From Variovorax sp. 770b2 (lineage in GTDB: Bacteria; Pseudomonadota; Gammaproteobacteria; Burkholderiales; Burkholderiaceae_C), in NCBI RefSeq assembly GCF_900115685.1, contig NZ_FOXJ01000008.1, positions 62,001-126,000 of the forward strand: a DNA stretch of 64,000 nt. The letters run 5' to 3'. A program made the position numbers and the translations under genes. This document shows, in pieces, positions 37,357 to 51,002 of the stretch; within the stretch, counting starts at the first letter, position 1; each line of letters starts with the position of its first letter. The notes beneath the pieces are model-generated. The model worked only from the letters and a program-made list of their open reading frames with translations. It was not told where the DNA came from and made no database searches.

Positions 37357-38469
37357 TCAGCGCTTGAAGCGCCCGTCGCTGATGATCGCCAGGTCCGCGA
37401 AGTCGATGCCGCTGTGGTCCTGCGGCGTGTAGCTCACTTCGAGACCGCCGCCGAGGTCGTAGCTGCGGATGCTTTCCAGCGCAGCGAGCACCTTGGCGCG
37501 CGTGGGCCTGGGGCCTGCGCGGCGCAGTGCCTCGACCAGCACCTTCGCCGAAGCGAAGCCTTCGAGCGCGGCGGGCGAGAGCTCCGCCTGCCCCTTGGCC
37601 CTGGCGAGCGTGAGCGCCTCCTTCACCATGGGCTGGCCGAGCGAGCGTTCGTTCGGAAACACCTGCGTCACGATCACGCCGCGGCTCGCATCGCCCAGCT
37701 GCTTGATGAAGCCCGACGACGCGTTGTTCGACAGCGTGACCACCTGCGCCGCCGAGCCCGACGCGCGCAGTGCCTTGATGCCGTCGACCACCGCGACGCC
37801 CGAGCCGATCCACAGCACCGCCTGCGCGTTGGCGTCCTTGATGGCCGGCACGATCGCCGTGTAGTCGGGCTTGTCGCGGTCGGCCGGGATGGTCACCGTC
37901 GGCGTGGCCTTGCCCTTGGTGAAGCCGGTCATCGCGCCTTCGAGCGCGTCCTTGCCGAACGAATCGGTCACGTACACCACGGCGATGCGCGTGAGACCGA
38001 TGGTCAGGAGGTGCTGCACCGCTTTCTCGGCTTCGCGCTGGTAGGTGGCGCGCACGTTGAACACGTGCTTTTGCAGCGGCTTGTGCAGCACCATGGCGCC
38101 GGTGGAGGGGCCGATCAGCGCCACCTCGTTCTTGTCGAGCCACGGGATGATGGCCTGCGAGTGCGGCGTGCCGCGGCTCATGAAGAGCGCGAGCACCTTC
38201 CTGTCCTCGATCAGCACGCGGGCGTTGTCGCCGGCGCGTTTCACGTCGAAGGCGTCGTCCATGCGGATCACCTCGATCTTCTCGCCGTGGATGCCGCCCT
38301 GGGCGTTGGCTGCGTCGATCACCAGCTGGGCGCCACCGATGGTCTCGTTCACGCTGGCGGCCACGGAACCGGTCATGCCGGCCGTCTGGCCGATGAGGAT
38401 CTGGGCCGAGGCGCCCATCGCCGTCAACGCCAGAATGGCGGCAGCGCAAAGCGTTCGCGTCTTCGTCAT
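37357..38469 (-). CDS. ABC transporter substrate-binding protein (Leu/Ile/Val type), copy 3
   Basis: Periplasmic binding protein of 370 residues, the most diverged member of the tandem set. Signal peptide MTKTRTLCAAAILALTAMG ends ASA. It keeps the type I fold core (QILIGQTAGMTGSVAASVNE, LIGPSTGAMVLHKPLQK, VFNVRATYQREAEKAV). Its leader lacks the inverted repeat of copies 1 and 2 but has an AACAAA-N7-TTTGTT palindrome at 38506-38524. The start was set at the Met of the signal peptide. It is divergent from uvrA. Confidence 0.93.
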   Translation of the reverse strand: MTKTRTLCAAAILALTAMGASAQILIGQTAGMTGSVAASVNETIGGAQLVIDAANAQGGIHGEKIEVIRMDDAFDVKRAGDNARVLIEDRKVLALFMSRGTPHSQAIIPWLDKNEVALIGPSTGAMVLHKPLQKHVFNVRATYQREAEKAVQHLLTIGLTRIAVVYVTDSFGKDALEGAMTGFTKGKATPTVTIPADRDKPDYTAIVPAIKDANAQAVLWIGSGVAVVDGIKALRASGSAAQVVTLSNNASSGFIKQLGDASRGVIVTQVFPNERSLGQPMVKEALTLARAKGQAELSPAALEGFASAKVLVEALRRAGPRPTRAKVLAALESIRSYDLGGGLEVSYTPQDHSGIDFADLAIISDGRFKR

Positions 38470-38578
38470 GGAGGCCTTTCGGGGAATGCTCGGAGAGAAG
38501 TTGAAAACAAACGTCGTATTTGTTATCAAAAGTGTCAGTGCCTGAATCCGGACAAACCCCTGCGTAAGCCCGGACCAT

Positions 38579-38603
38579 GTGACGCAGTGCACAGATGCGT
38601 CAC
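38579..38603. promoter_or_regulatory. Inverted repeat between substrate-binding protein copy 3 and uvrA
   Basis: GTGACGCA (38579-38586) and TGCGTCAC (38596-38603) form a perfect 8-bp inverted repeat with a 9-base centre that itself contains GTGCAC. It lies 43 bases before the uvrA start. It is a candidate operator for uvrA or the divergent gene; it does not look like a LexA box. Confidence 0.45.
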
Positions 38604-38645
38604 GGTGCTCTCCCTAGAATGTTTGCCCCACCCCCCAAGGCATTC

Positions 38646-44396
<5,751 letters not shown>

Positions 44397-44399
44397 CGC

Positions 44400-44510
44400 T
44401 CGCCCCGAGCCTTCGCGCACTTCGTGTTGCGCGCGTCTTCCCCCTGCCGGGGGCAACACCTGCGGCCCGGCAAAGCCGGTTCCGCGGTGTTCCGCGAAGG
44501 GGCTCGCAAT
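44400..44510. repeat. Palindromic intergenic repeat after uvrA
   Basis: A nested palindrome: AACACC (44455-44460) with GGTGTT (44486-44491), inside them CGG with CCG, and CCGGC-AAA-GCCGG (44467-44479) at the centre. Outer arms AGCCTTCGCG and CGCGAAGGGGCT nearly match, and CCCCCTGCCGGGGG lies just before. From memory, elements of this form recur between genes in Comamonadaceae. It separates uvrA from the following gene. Confidence 0.6.
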
Positions 44511-44631
44511 GGACTGAAAGCGGGCGCAGAATGGCTTGAACCCTTGGCGCAGGCGCATCCTGAATCAGCCATGGTGGAGTCGACATGCGAGGGGATGAAG
44601 CGCCGTGCCGGGCTACGCAAGGAGCCATGTC

Positions 44632-45681
44632 ATGACCCGCTTCATCGATGTTCACAGCCTGGTTCGCCTGGTGGATGAAACCGGCGTTCCGCAATTCCTC
44701 CAGGCGCTGGCCGACGCGCTGCGCGACGACTTCATGCGCTGGCGCGAGTTCGACAAGAAGGCGCGCGTCGCAAGCCATTCGCACCTCGGCGTGATCGAGC
44801 TGATGCCGGTGGCCGACGATGGCGCCTACGCCTTCAAGTACGTCAACGGCCATCCGCACAACACCTCGGTCGGGCTGCCGACCGTCATGGCCTTCGGCGT
44901 TCTGGCGGAGGTCGACACGGGCTATCCGGTGCTGCTGTCCGAACTCACCCTCACCACCGCGCTGCGCACGGCCGCCACCTCGGCGATGGCCGCGCAGGCC
45001 CTGGCGCGGCCCGATTCGCGCGTGCTCGCGTTGATCGGCAACGGCTCGCAAAGCGAATTCCAGGCACTGGCTTTCCACGCGCTCCTGGGCATCGAGGAAG
45101 TGCGCGTGTTCGACACCGACCTGCACGCCACCGACAAGCTGGTGCGGCATCTCTCGGCCTGCACGCCGCTGGAAATCGTGCGTGCCCGCTCCGTGGCCGA
45201 GGCGGTGCGCGGCGCGGACATCGTCACCACCGTCACCGCCTACCAGGGCCGCGCGACCGTGCTCACGCCCGAGATGATCGAGCCGGGCATGCACATCAAC
45301 GCGGTCGGCGGCGATTCGCCCGGCAAGACCGAGCTGCACCCCGACGTGCTGCGCCGCGCGCGCGTGTTCGTCGAGTACGAGGCGCAGACCCGCGTGGAGG
45401 GCGAGATCCAGCAGCTGGCGGCCGATTTCCCGGTGTACGAACTCTGGAAGGTGCTGCTCGGCGAAGTGCCCGGGCGCGAGACCGCCGAGCAGGTCACGGT
45501 GTTCGATTCGGTCGGCTTCGCGCTGGAGGACTACACCGCGCTGCGCTACATCCACCAGCTGGCCATCGAGCGCGGCATCGGCCAGAAGATCGCGCTGGTG
45601 CCGGAGCTGGACGACCCCAAGGACCTGTTCGGGCTCACCGCGTCCGGCAGGCGCCGGGCGGTGCTGCGGCGTGCGGCATGA
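44632..45681 (+). CDS. Ornithine cyclodeaminase
   Basis: Mu-crystallin-family enzyme of 349 residues that converts ornithine to proline and ammonia with an NAD cofactor. The dinucleotide motif is LALIGNGSQSEFQAL and the substrate/catalytic Asp segment is INAVGGDSPGKTELHPDVL, typical of true ornithine cyclodeaminases. The start at 44632 follows AAGGAG. It is 36 bases upstream of a polyamine deacetylase-like gene, which suggests polyamine or arginine catabolism. Confidence 0.93.
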   Translation: MTRFIDVHSLVRLVDETGVPQFLQALADALRDDFMRWREFDKKARVASHSHLGVIELMPVADDGAYAFKYVNGHPHNTSVGLPTVMAFGVLAEVDTGYPVLLSELTLTTALRTAATSAMAAQALARPDSRVLALIGNGSQSEFQALAFHALLGIEEVRVFDTDLHATDKLVRHLSACTPLEIVRARSVAEAVRGADIVTTVTAYQGRATVLTPEMIEPGMHINAVGGDSPGKTELHPDVLRRARVFVEYEAQTRVEGEIQQLAADFPVYELWKVLLGEVPGRETAEQVTVFDSVGFALEDYTALRYIHQLAIERGIGQKIALVPELDDPKDLFGLTASGRRRAVLRRAA

Positions 45682-45717
45682 TCGGCGGCATCCGCAACGC
45701 CGACCCTGTTTTTCTTC

Positions 45718-46764
45718 ATGCGCACCATCTACAACGACCAGCACGCACTGCACCAGGGCAAAGTCGAAATGTTCCGTGGCGAGCTGGTGCCCTGTTTCGA
45801 GGTGCCGGCCCGCGTCGACCATGTGAAGCATGAGCTGGAGCGCCGGGGCCTCGGTTCGCTGCAGGCGCCCGATGCGCTCGACGGCGCGCTGCTCGCCAAG
45901 GTGCATGCGCCGCGCTACCTGGACTTCATCGCCGGCGCGTGGGACGAGTGGGTGGCACTCGATCCGGCGAATGCATCGCGCGACGCGCTCCCGTCGTACT
46001 GGCCCACGCGCGGCATGCGCACCGATGTGCTGCCGCAGAGCTTTCCGGCGCGCATGGGCCTCTTCTCGTTCGATGCGGGCACGCCGCTCACGGCCGGCAG
46101 CTGGGCCGCTGCGCGACAGGGCGCGGCCTGCGCGTGGACTGCGACGCAGCGCGTTGTCGGTGGCGAGCGCTCGGCCTTTGCGCTGACGCGGCCTCCCGGT
46201 CACCATGCGGGCGTCGATTTCTTCGGCGGCTACTGCTTCGTCAACAACGCCGCGGTGGCCGCGCAGGCCCTGCGCGATGCGGGCGTCGAGCGTGTCGCGG
46301 TGCTCGACGTGGACTACCACCACGGCAACGGCACCCAGGCCATCTTCTACGAGCGCAGCGACGTGCACTTCGCCAGCCTGCACGGCGATCCGTTCACCGA
46401 CTACCCGTACTACCTCGGCCACGCCGACGAGCGCGGCGCAGGGCAGGGCGAGGGCTTCAACCACAACCTGCCGCTGCCGCGCGGCACCGACTTCACCGCA
46501 TGGCGCACAGCGCTGAAAACGGCGCTCGACGGCATCGCCCGAGTGAAGGCCGGCGCACTCGTGGTCTCGCTCGGCGTCGATACCTTCGAGGGCGATCCGA
46601 TCTCCGGCTTCAAGCTGAAAAGCGACGACTACCTGCGCATGGGAGAAGACCTCGCGCGCGTGGGGTTACCCACGGTGTTCGTGTTCGAAGGCGGTTATGC
46701 GGTGGCCGAAGTGGGCGTCAACACAGTGAACGTGCTCGAAGGTTTCGGCCAGGCGGCGGGCTGA
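45718..46764 (+). CDS. Histone deacetylase-family amidohydrolase (acetylpolyamine amidohydrolase-like)
   Basis: Zinc amidohydrolase of 348 residues. Catalytic motifs RPPGHHAGVDFFGGYCFVNN and LDVDYHHGNGTQ are intact, with zinc ligands Asp and His in DVDYHHG and a second Asp in GVDTFEGDPISGF. The YYLGHADERGAG loop resembles bacterial acetylpolyamine deacetylases. Next to ornithine cyclodeaminase, removal of acetyl groups from N-acetylpolyamines is the best guess; other N-acetyl substrates cannot be excluded. Confidence 0.9.
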   Translation: MRTIYNDQHALHQGKVEMFRGELVPCFEVPARVDHVKHELERRGLGSLQAPDALDGALLAKVHAPRYLDFIAGAWDEWVALDPANASRDALPSYWPTRGMRTDVLPQSFPARMGLFSFDAGTPLTAGSWAAARQGAACAWTATQRVVGGERSAFALTRPPGHHAGVDFFGGYCFVNNAAVAAQALRDAGVERVAVLDVDYHHGNGTQAIFYERSDVHFASLHGDPFTDYPYYLGHADERGAGQGEGFNHNLPLPRGTDFTAWRTALKTALDGIARVKAGALVVSLGVDTFEGDPISGFKLKSDDYLRMGEDLARVGLPTVFVFEGGYAVAEVGVNTVNVLEGFGQAAG

Positions 46765-46858
46765 GGAACGTCGGCGACAGCCATCGGGTGAGCCCCGATT
46801 GCCGCATCGGGCGGGGCAGGGCCCAATCCGCGGTTCTTCAAGTTCAGGAGCCTTTGCC

Positions 46859-47827
46859 ATGTCCCGCCGTTCCCTTCTCTGCGCTGCCACGCTCGCCGCG
46901 TGCGGCCTCGCTTCTCCGCTGGCGGCACTTGCCCAGGCTTTTCCCGCCAAGCCCATCAAGCTGGTCATCGCGTTCCCCGCGGGCGGCCCGACCGACATCA
47001 CGATGCGCCAGCTCGCCGACAACGCGAGCAAGATCCTCGGCCAGCCGGTCATCATCGACAACAAGCCCGGCGCCGGCGGCACGCTGCCCGCGCAGGCACT
47101 GCAGACCGCACAGCCCGACGGCTACACGGTCGCGCAGATTCCGCTGGGCGTGTTTCGCCTCGGCTACACCACCAAGATCAACTGGGACCCGCTCAAGGAC
47201 ATCACCTACGTCCTGAACGTCACCGGCTACGCCTTCGGCATCGTGGTGCCGGCCAACAGCCCGTTCAAGACCTGGGCCGACTTCGTCGCCTACGCCAAGG
47301 CCAACCCCGGCAAGCTCACCTACGGCTCGACCGGCAACCTGACGAGTCCGCATCTCACGACCGAAATCATTGCGCAGAAGGCCGGCATCGAACTGCAGCA
47401 CGTGCCCTACAAGGGCAGCGCAGACCTGATGCTCGCCGTGGTCAGCGGGCAGCTCATGGCCGCCGCCGACAGCACCGGCTTCGCGCCGCAAGTGGAGGCC
47501 GGCAAGCTGCGCGTGCTCAACACCTGGGGCGAGAAGCGCCTGGCCAAGTTCCCCGATGCGCCCACGCTGAAGGAGCTGGGCTACGACATCGTGCAGAACT
47601 CGCCCTTCGGCATCGGCGCGCCCAAGGGCACGTCGCCCGAGGTGGTGAAGAAGCTGCACGATGCGTTCAAGCAGGCGATGGAGGAGCCGAGCTACGTGGC
47701 CTCGCTCGGGCGCTACGACATGCTGCCCAACTACATGAGCTCGGCGACGTACACCAAGTTTGCGCAGGACACGGTGGTGAAGGAGAAGGTGGTGATCGAG
47801 AAGCTGGGGTTGGCCAAGGAGAAGTGA
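46859..47827 (+). CDS. Tripartite tricarboxylate transporter substrate-binding protein (Bug family)
   Basis: Periplasmic binding protein of 322 residues. Signal peptide MSRRSLLCAATLAACGLASP ends ALA, followed by FPAKPIKLVIAFPAGGPTDIT, DNKPGAGGTLPAQ and QPDGYTVAQI, all Bug-family marks. The ATG follows CAGGAG. No TctA or TctB partner is adjacent. It lies 94 bases after the deacetylase gene on the same strand; a link to polyamine-related acids is only a possibility. Confidence 0.92.
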   Translation: MSRRSLLCAATLAACGLASPLAALAQAFPAKPIKLVIAFPAGGPTDITMRQLADNASKILGQPVIIDNKPGAGGTLPAQALQTAQPDGYTVAQIPLGVFRLGYTTKINWDPLKDITYVLNVTGYAFGIVVPANSPFKTWADFVAYAKANPGKLTYGSTGNLTSPHLTTEIIAQKAGIELQHVPYKGSADLMLAVVSGQLMAAADSTGFAPQVEAGKLRVLNTWGEKRLAKFPDAPTLKELGYDIVQNSPFGIGAPKGTSPEVVKKLHDAFKQAMEEPSYVASLGRYDMLPNYMSSATYTKFAQDTVVKEKVVIEKLGLAKEK

Positions 47828-47923
47828 GCCTGCGGCGATTGAGCGCGCCCTCGCAAGGCTTTCTCGGTGCCGGAGCGAGTCGCTTGCCACGCCGGCGACC
47901 CAGGCTTACGCTCGCCCTTCGCT

Positions 47924-47949
47924 CCCGCCCGGTGCGAGCACCTGGCGGG
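47924..47949 (+). terminator. Hairpin after the Bug-family gene
   Basis: CCCGCC-C-GGTGC pairs with GCACC-T-GGCGGG around a 2-base loop, an 11-bp stem with one mismatch. No T-run follows, so this may be a rho-dependent or weak terminator. The surrounding 177-base gap shows no other signal I can name. Confidence 0.4.
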
Positions 47950-48004
47950 GCGATCATGTGTCAGAGCCGTCTATCGGCCTTTTCAACACATCTGCGGAGG
48001 GACC

Positions 48005-49051
48005 ATGCGCGAAATCGTCATGAGGTGCCAGCGATGCGGGACCAACTTCACGCTTTACGCAGACGCTGGCCGGGGACCGCCGTGGAGCGACCATGAAATC
48101 CGCGAGATCGTTCGCGAGCGATATCCGCTCGGCCAGGTGCGTTGCACCCACCGCACCTGCAACCATGTCCAGCCGCTCTCGGGCAGCCTGCAACAGGTGG
48201 GCAAGCTCGCCATCGTCAGCGGCATCGGATTTCCCTCCGCCGAGGAGTTGCACCTGCGCAATCTTCTCCAGGAGATCAGCCAGCTGAAATTTGCGCTGGG
48301 GCCGGTCTGTAGCGAGGGGTTCCTCCAACTGCTCAAGCTGGTGTGGGAGACATACGGACCGACGCACGACGTTTGCAGTCATCAGCGCGTGGTGCAGCTC
48401 TACCACCTCTACGGAAACCACAACAACGCGCCCAGCAACGGCAGCGAGTTCTTCGCACCCATGGTGGGCCGGCTGGCGAGTGACTTCAGCACCCGCTTCA
48501 CTCGCTCTGCCATGACCGGGTTTTGCGTGTTCACTCCCGTGATTCCGCTCGTGACCCTCGTCACGCGTCGCATCTACATCAATATCAATCCGAGCCACTG
48601 CGGCTCGGCGATCAAGGGGGTGTTCAAGGTGCTGCAGAACCGCACGACGGTCCATTCGTTCAAGTTCTGCGACTCGATGCAGGGAATGTCGGTTCGCTCG
48701 GACAACCTGGTGATCTATCTCACGGGTGACTCCGAGCAGACGCAGATCGTCGCCGGCCTCGGCCAGCTTCTACCCCACTGCTTTCGCGAACAACTGCCTC
48801 GTATGACGCTGCGGGTGGCACACGGGGTGTCGATCGGTTCGGAGCCGCTGATGGTGGGCGTGAACTTTGCCGCAAGCACCCAGAATCTGCTCGCGCTTCT
48901 GGTGGTCACGCAGCAGAGCTTCGGCAAGTTTCGGTGCGAAGTCATTCTGTGTGCCCTCAATCACAGCGGACGCCAGCAGGTCATGTTCTACCGGCTCGTT
49001 CGGCGCTTCTTCGAGCAGGCAGGCCTGGATCCAATGAAGCCTCATGAATGA
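48005..49051 (+). CDS. HopA1-like (type III effector family) protein with N-terminal zinc-ribbon-like motif
   Basis: Protein of 348 residues, no signal peptide or membrane helix. The N-terminus has Cys8-x2-Cys11 and Cys47-x4-Cys52, a possible zinc ribbon. The C-terminal half lines up in order with what I recall of Pseudomonas HopA1/HopPsyA: RRIYININP (about 188-196), SDNLVIYLTGD (about 232-242, cf. TDSAILYINGD), a Met-led GVSIGSEP loop, SFGKFRCEV (about 305-313) and a final GLDPMKP (cf. GYDPENP). HopA1 binds EDS1-type proteins in plants, but homologues occur widely. Base composition is less GC-rich than neighbours. GCGGAGG precedes the ATG. No secretion genes are near. The homology is remote and from memory. 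Confidence 0.7.
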   Translation: MREIVMRCQRCGTNFTLYADAGRGPPWSDHEIREIVRERYPLGQVRCTHRTCNHVQPLSGSLQQVGKLAIVSGIGFPSAEELHLRNLLQEISQLKFALGPVCSEGFLQLLKLVWETYGPTHDVCSHQRVVQLYHLYGNHNNAPSNGSEFFAPMVGRLASDFSTRFTRSAMTGFCVFTPVIPLVTLVTRRIYININPSHCGSAIKGVFKVLQNRTTVHSFKFCDSMQGMSVRSDNLVIYLTGDSEQTQIVAGLGQLLPHCFREQLPRMTLRVAHGVSIGSEPLMVGVNFAASTQNLLALLVVTQQSFGKFRCEVILCALNHSGRQQVMFYRLVRRFFEQAGLDPMKPHE

Positions 49052-49072
49052 GGGGCTGGCCTGCTGCGGGCC

Positions 49073-49648
49073 TCAGATACTGCTTGCCGCAATCGCAAAC
49101 AGCTCGCCCACCAGCCGCTCTGCCAGTTCCGGCTTCACCGGTTCGGCCCCGAACACCAGCCGGAACACGATTGGCGCAATGAGGTGATCGATCACCTGCT
49201 GCGCCTCGGGCGCGTGCTCGCCGCGGGCTTGGGCTTGCTCGACCAGCGTCAGCGCTTCCCTGCGGCGGTTGCGCAGGCAGTCGGTGTCCGCATCGCCGGT
49301 GGCCAGCGCGGCCGCGGCTTTCAGCAAGGACTTGCTGCAGGGCTGCGCCAGGTGCGTGATGAGCTCCTGCGCCCACGCGGTCAGGTCTGCGCGCAGCGCG
49401 CCGGTGTTCGGCAGCGGCCGGTCCGGGTCCAGCCGGCGCGTGGCCGTCTCGGCCAGAAGCCCTGACAGATCCCCCCATCGGCGGTAGATGCTGGAGGCGC
49501 TGACGCCCGCGCGTTCGGCCACGGCCGGCACGGTGACGCGCTCGCTCCCCTGTTCGGCCACCAGTTGTTCGAGGGCAGTGCGCACCAGCGCCTGCACTTG
49601 GGCGCTGCGGCCGCCGGGACGCTTGCTGGGAAGGACGACATCGTTCAT
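49073..49648 (-). CDS. TetR family transcriptional regulator
   Basis: Regulator of 191 residues with an N-terminal TetR helix-turn-helix (TVPAVAERAGVSASSIYRRWG) after a short basic lead, and a C-terminal all-helical ligand-binding domain that ends ELFAIAASSI. It is divergent from an MFS exporter over an 88-base A/T-rich gap holding inverted repeats, the standard layout for a repressor of an efflux gene. The ligand is unknown. Confidence 0.92.
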   Translation of the reverse strand: MNDVVLPSKRPGGRSAQVQALVRTALEQLVAEQGSERVTVPAVAERAGVSASSIYRRWGDLSGLLAETATRRLDPDRPLPNTGALRADLTAWAQELITHLAQPCSKSLLKAAAALATGDADTDCLRNRRREALTLVEQAQARGEHAPEAQQVIDHLIAPIVFRLVFGAEPVKPELAERLVGELFAIAASSI

Positions 49649-49657
49649 GGAGAGACT

Positions 49658-49727
49658 TTAACGCAAAGTTGTTTGCTTTAGTGAATCTACAGGTCTAGAA
49701 TCACAAAAGCTAAAAAAATTGCGTTAA
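49658..49727. promoter_or_regulatory. Divergent promoter with long inverted repeat (TetR operator candidate)
   Basis: TTAACGCAA (49658-49666) and TTGCGTTAA (49719-49727) form a perfect 9-bp inverted repeat 52 bases apart. The left arm lies within a smaller palindrome ACTTT-N5-AAAGT (49656-49670). Between the arms TTGCTT (49673-49678) and TAGAAT (49696-49701), 17 bases apart, give a good sigma-70 promoter for the MFS gene. The two arms near each start could be repressor sites. Confidence 0.55.
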
Positions 49728-49736
49728 GGATCTCCA

Positions 49737-51002
49737 ATGCCTTCCTCCTGCCCTGAACTCGCCGTTGCCACCGCCGACGTCGCTGCCCGTTCCAAGCCCT
49801 GGCGCCTGCCGTCGGCGGTCGGTTTCCCGCTGCTGGCCGCGGTGCTGTTCGCCTTCTTCTTCGCCGCGGCCGCGCCCACGCCGCTGTTCGTGGTGTTCCA
49901 GCACGCCTGGGGCTTCTCGGCGTCGATGCTCACGGTGGCGTTCGCGATCTATGCGATTGCGCTGCTGATCTCGCTGCTGGTCGCCGGCTCGCTCTCGGAC
50001 CACATCGGCCGCCGCCCGGTGGTGCTGGCGGCGCTGGTGCTGCAGGCGGTGGCGATGGGGCTCTTCGTGCTGGCAGAGGACATCGCCGGGTTGATCGTCG
50101 CGCGCATCGTGCAGGGCGTGGCCACGGGCATCGCCAGCGGCGCGCTGAGCGCGGCGGTGGTGGAGGCCGCGCCGGCATCGCGCAAGCGCCTGGGCGCGCT
50201 GATCACCAGCGTGTCGCCGCTCGCGGGGCTCGCGGTAGGGGCGCTGCTGACCGGCATGGCGGTCAGGTTCACCGACCAGCCGGTGACGCTGGTGTTCGGC
50301 GTGCTGGCCGTGGTGTTCGCTGTCGGCGCGGCGGTGGTGCTGTGGATGCCCGAGACCGTCACGCCGCGCGCTGGCGCTCTTGCTTCGCTGGTGCCGCGCG
50401 TGTCGATTCCCACGCGAGCCCGGGCCGACTTCGTGCGGGGTCTCCCGGTGCTCATCGCGGTGTGGGCGCTGGGCGGCCTGTACCTGTCGCTCGCGCCGTC
50501 GCTGATGCTGCATGTGTTCCATGTCGACAACGGCGTGGTCAACGGCCTCACGGTGGCGGTGCTCTCGGGCTTCGGCGCGCTCGCGCCCACCTTGCTCGGC
50601 CGCTTCCCCGCACCGCGCACGGTCGTCTTCGGCGCGGCCAGCATCGCGGTGGGGCTGGTGTTGTTGCTGGCGTCGCTGGCGACGAAATCGCTCGCGCTGT
50701 TCTTTGTGGGTACCGCGATCGCGGGCCTGGGCTTCGGCGGCGCGTTCTCGGCGTTGGTGCAGACGCTGGCGCCGCTCGCCGATTCGCACGAGCGCGGCGA
50801 GCTGTTCGCCGCCATCTTCGTGGTCTGCTACCTCGCGTTCAGCCTGCCCGCGATGCTGGCGGGCTTCCTGGTGAAGCCGCTCGGCCTGCTGAACACGGTG
50901 CAAGGCTATGCGGCAGTGCTGCTGCTGATCACGGCCTTCGGCATCTGGCGGCAATGGGCGGCGCTGCGCAGCAACGCGCGCAGCCTGCCGGTCAGCGGCT
51001 AG
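49737..51002 (+). CDS. MFS transporter (drug efflux type)
   Basis: Major facilitator protein of 421 residues with about 12 membrane segments. The conserved loop between segments 2 and 3 is GSLSDHIGRRPVVL, and ARIVQGVATGIASGALSAAV follows in segment 4. The N-terminus is cytoplasmic and about 35 residues long before the first helix. The divergent TetR gene indicates a drug or metabolite exporter induced by its substrate. AAGGA precedes the ATG. Confidence 0.92.
   Translation: MPSSCPELAVATADVAARSKPWRLPSAVGFPLLAAVLFAFFFAAAAPTPLFVVFQHAWGFSASMLTVAFAIYAIALLISLLVAGSLSDHIGRRPVVLAALVLQAVAMGLFVLAEDIAGLIVARIVQGVATGIASGALSAAVVEAAPASRKRLGALITSVSPLAGLAVGALLTGMAVRFTDQPVTLVFGVLAVVFAVGAAVVLWMPETVTPRAGALASLVPRVSIPTRARADFVRGLPVLIAVWALGGLYLSLAPSLMLHVFHVDNGVVNGLTVAVLSGFGALAPTLLGRFPAPRTVVFGAASIAVGLVLLLASLATKSLALFFVGTAIAGLGFGGAFSALVQTLAPLADSHERGELFAAIFVVCYLAFSLPAMLAGFLVKPLGLLNTVQGYAAVLLLITAFGIWRQWAALRSNARSLPVSG

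Noticed and set aside
47828..48004. Type III hrp or PIP promoter box before the HopA1-like gene
   Set aside because: I found no GGAACC-N16-CCAC pattern and no pair of TTCG-type boxes at the right spacing.
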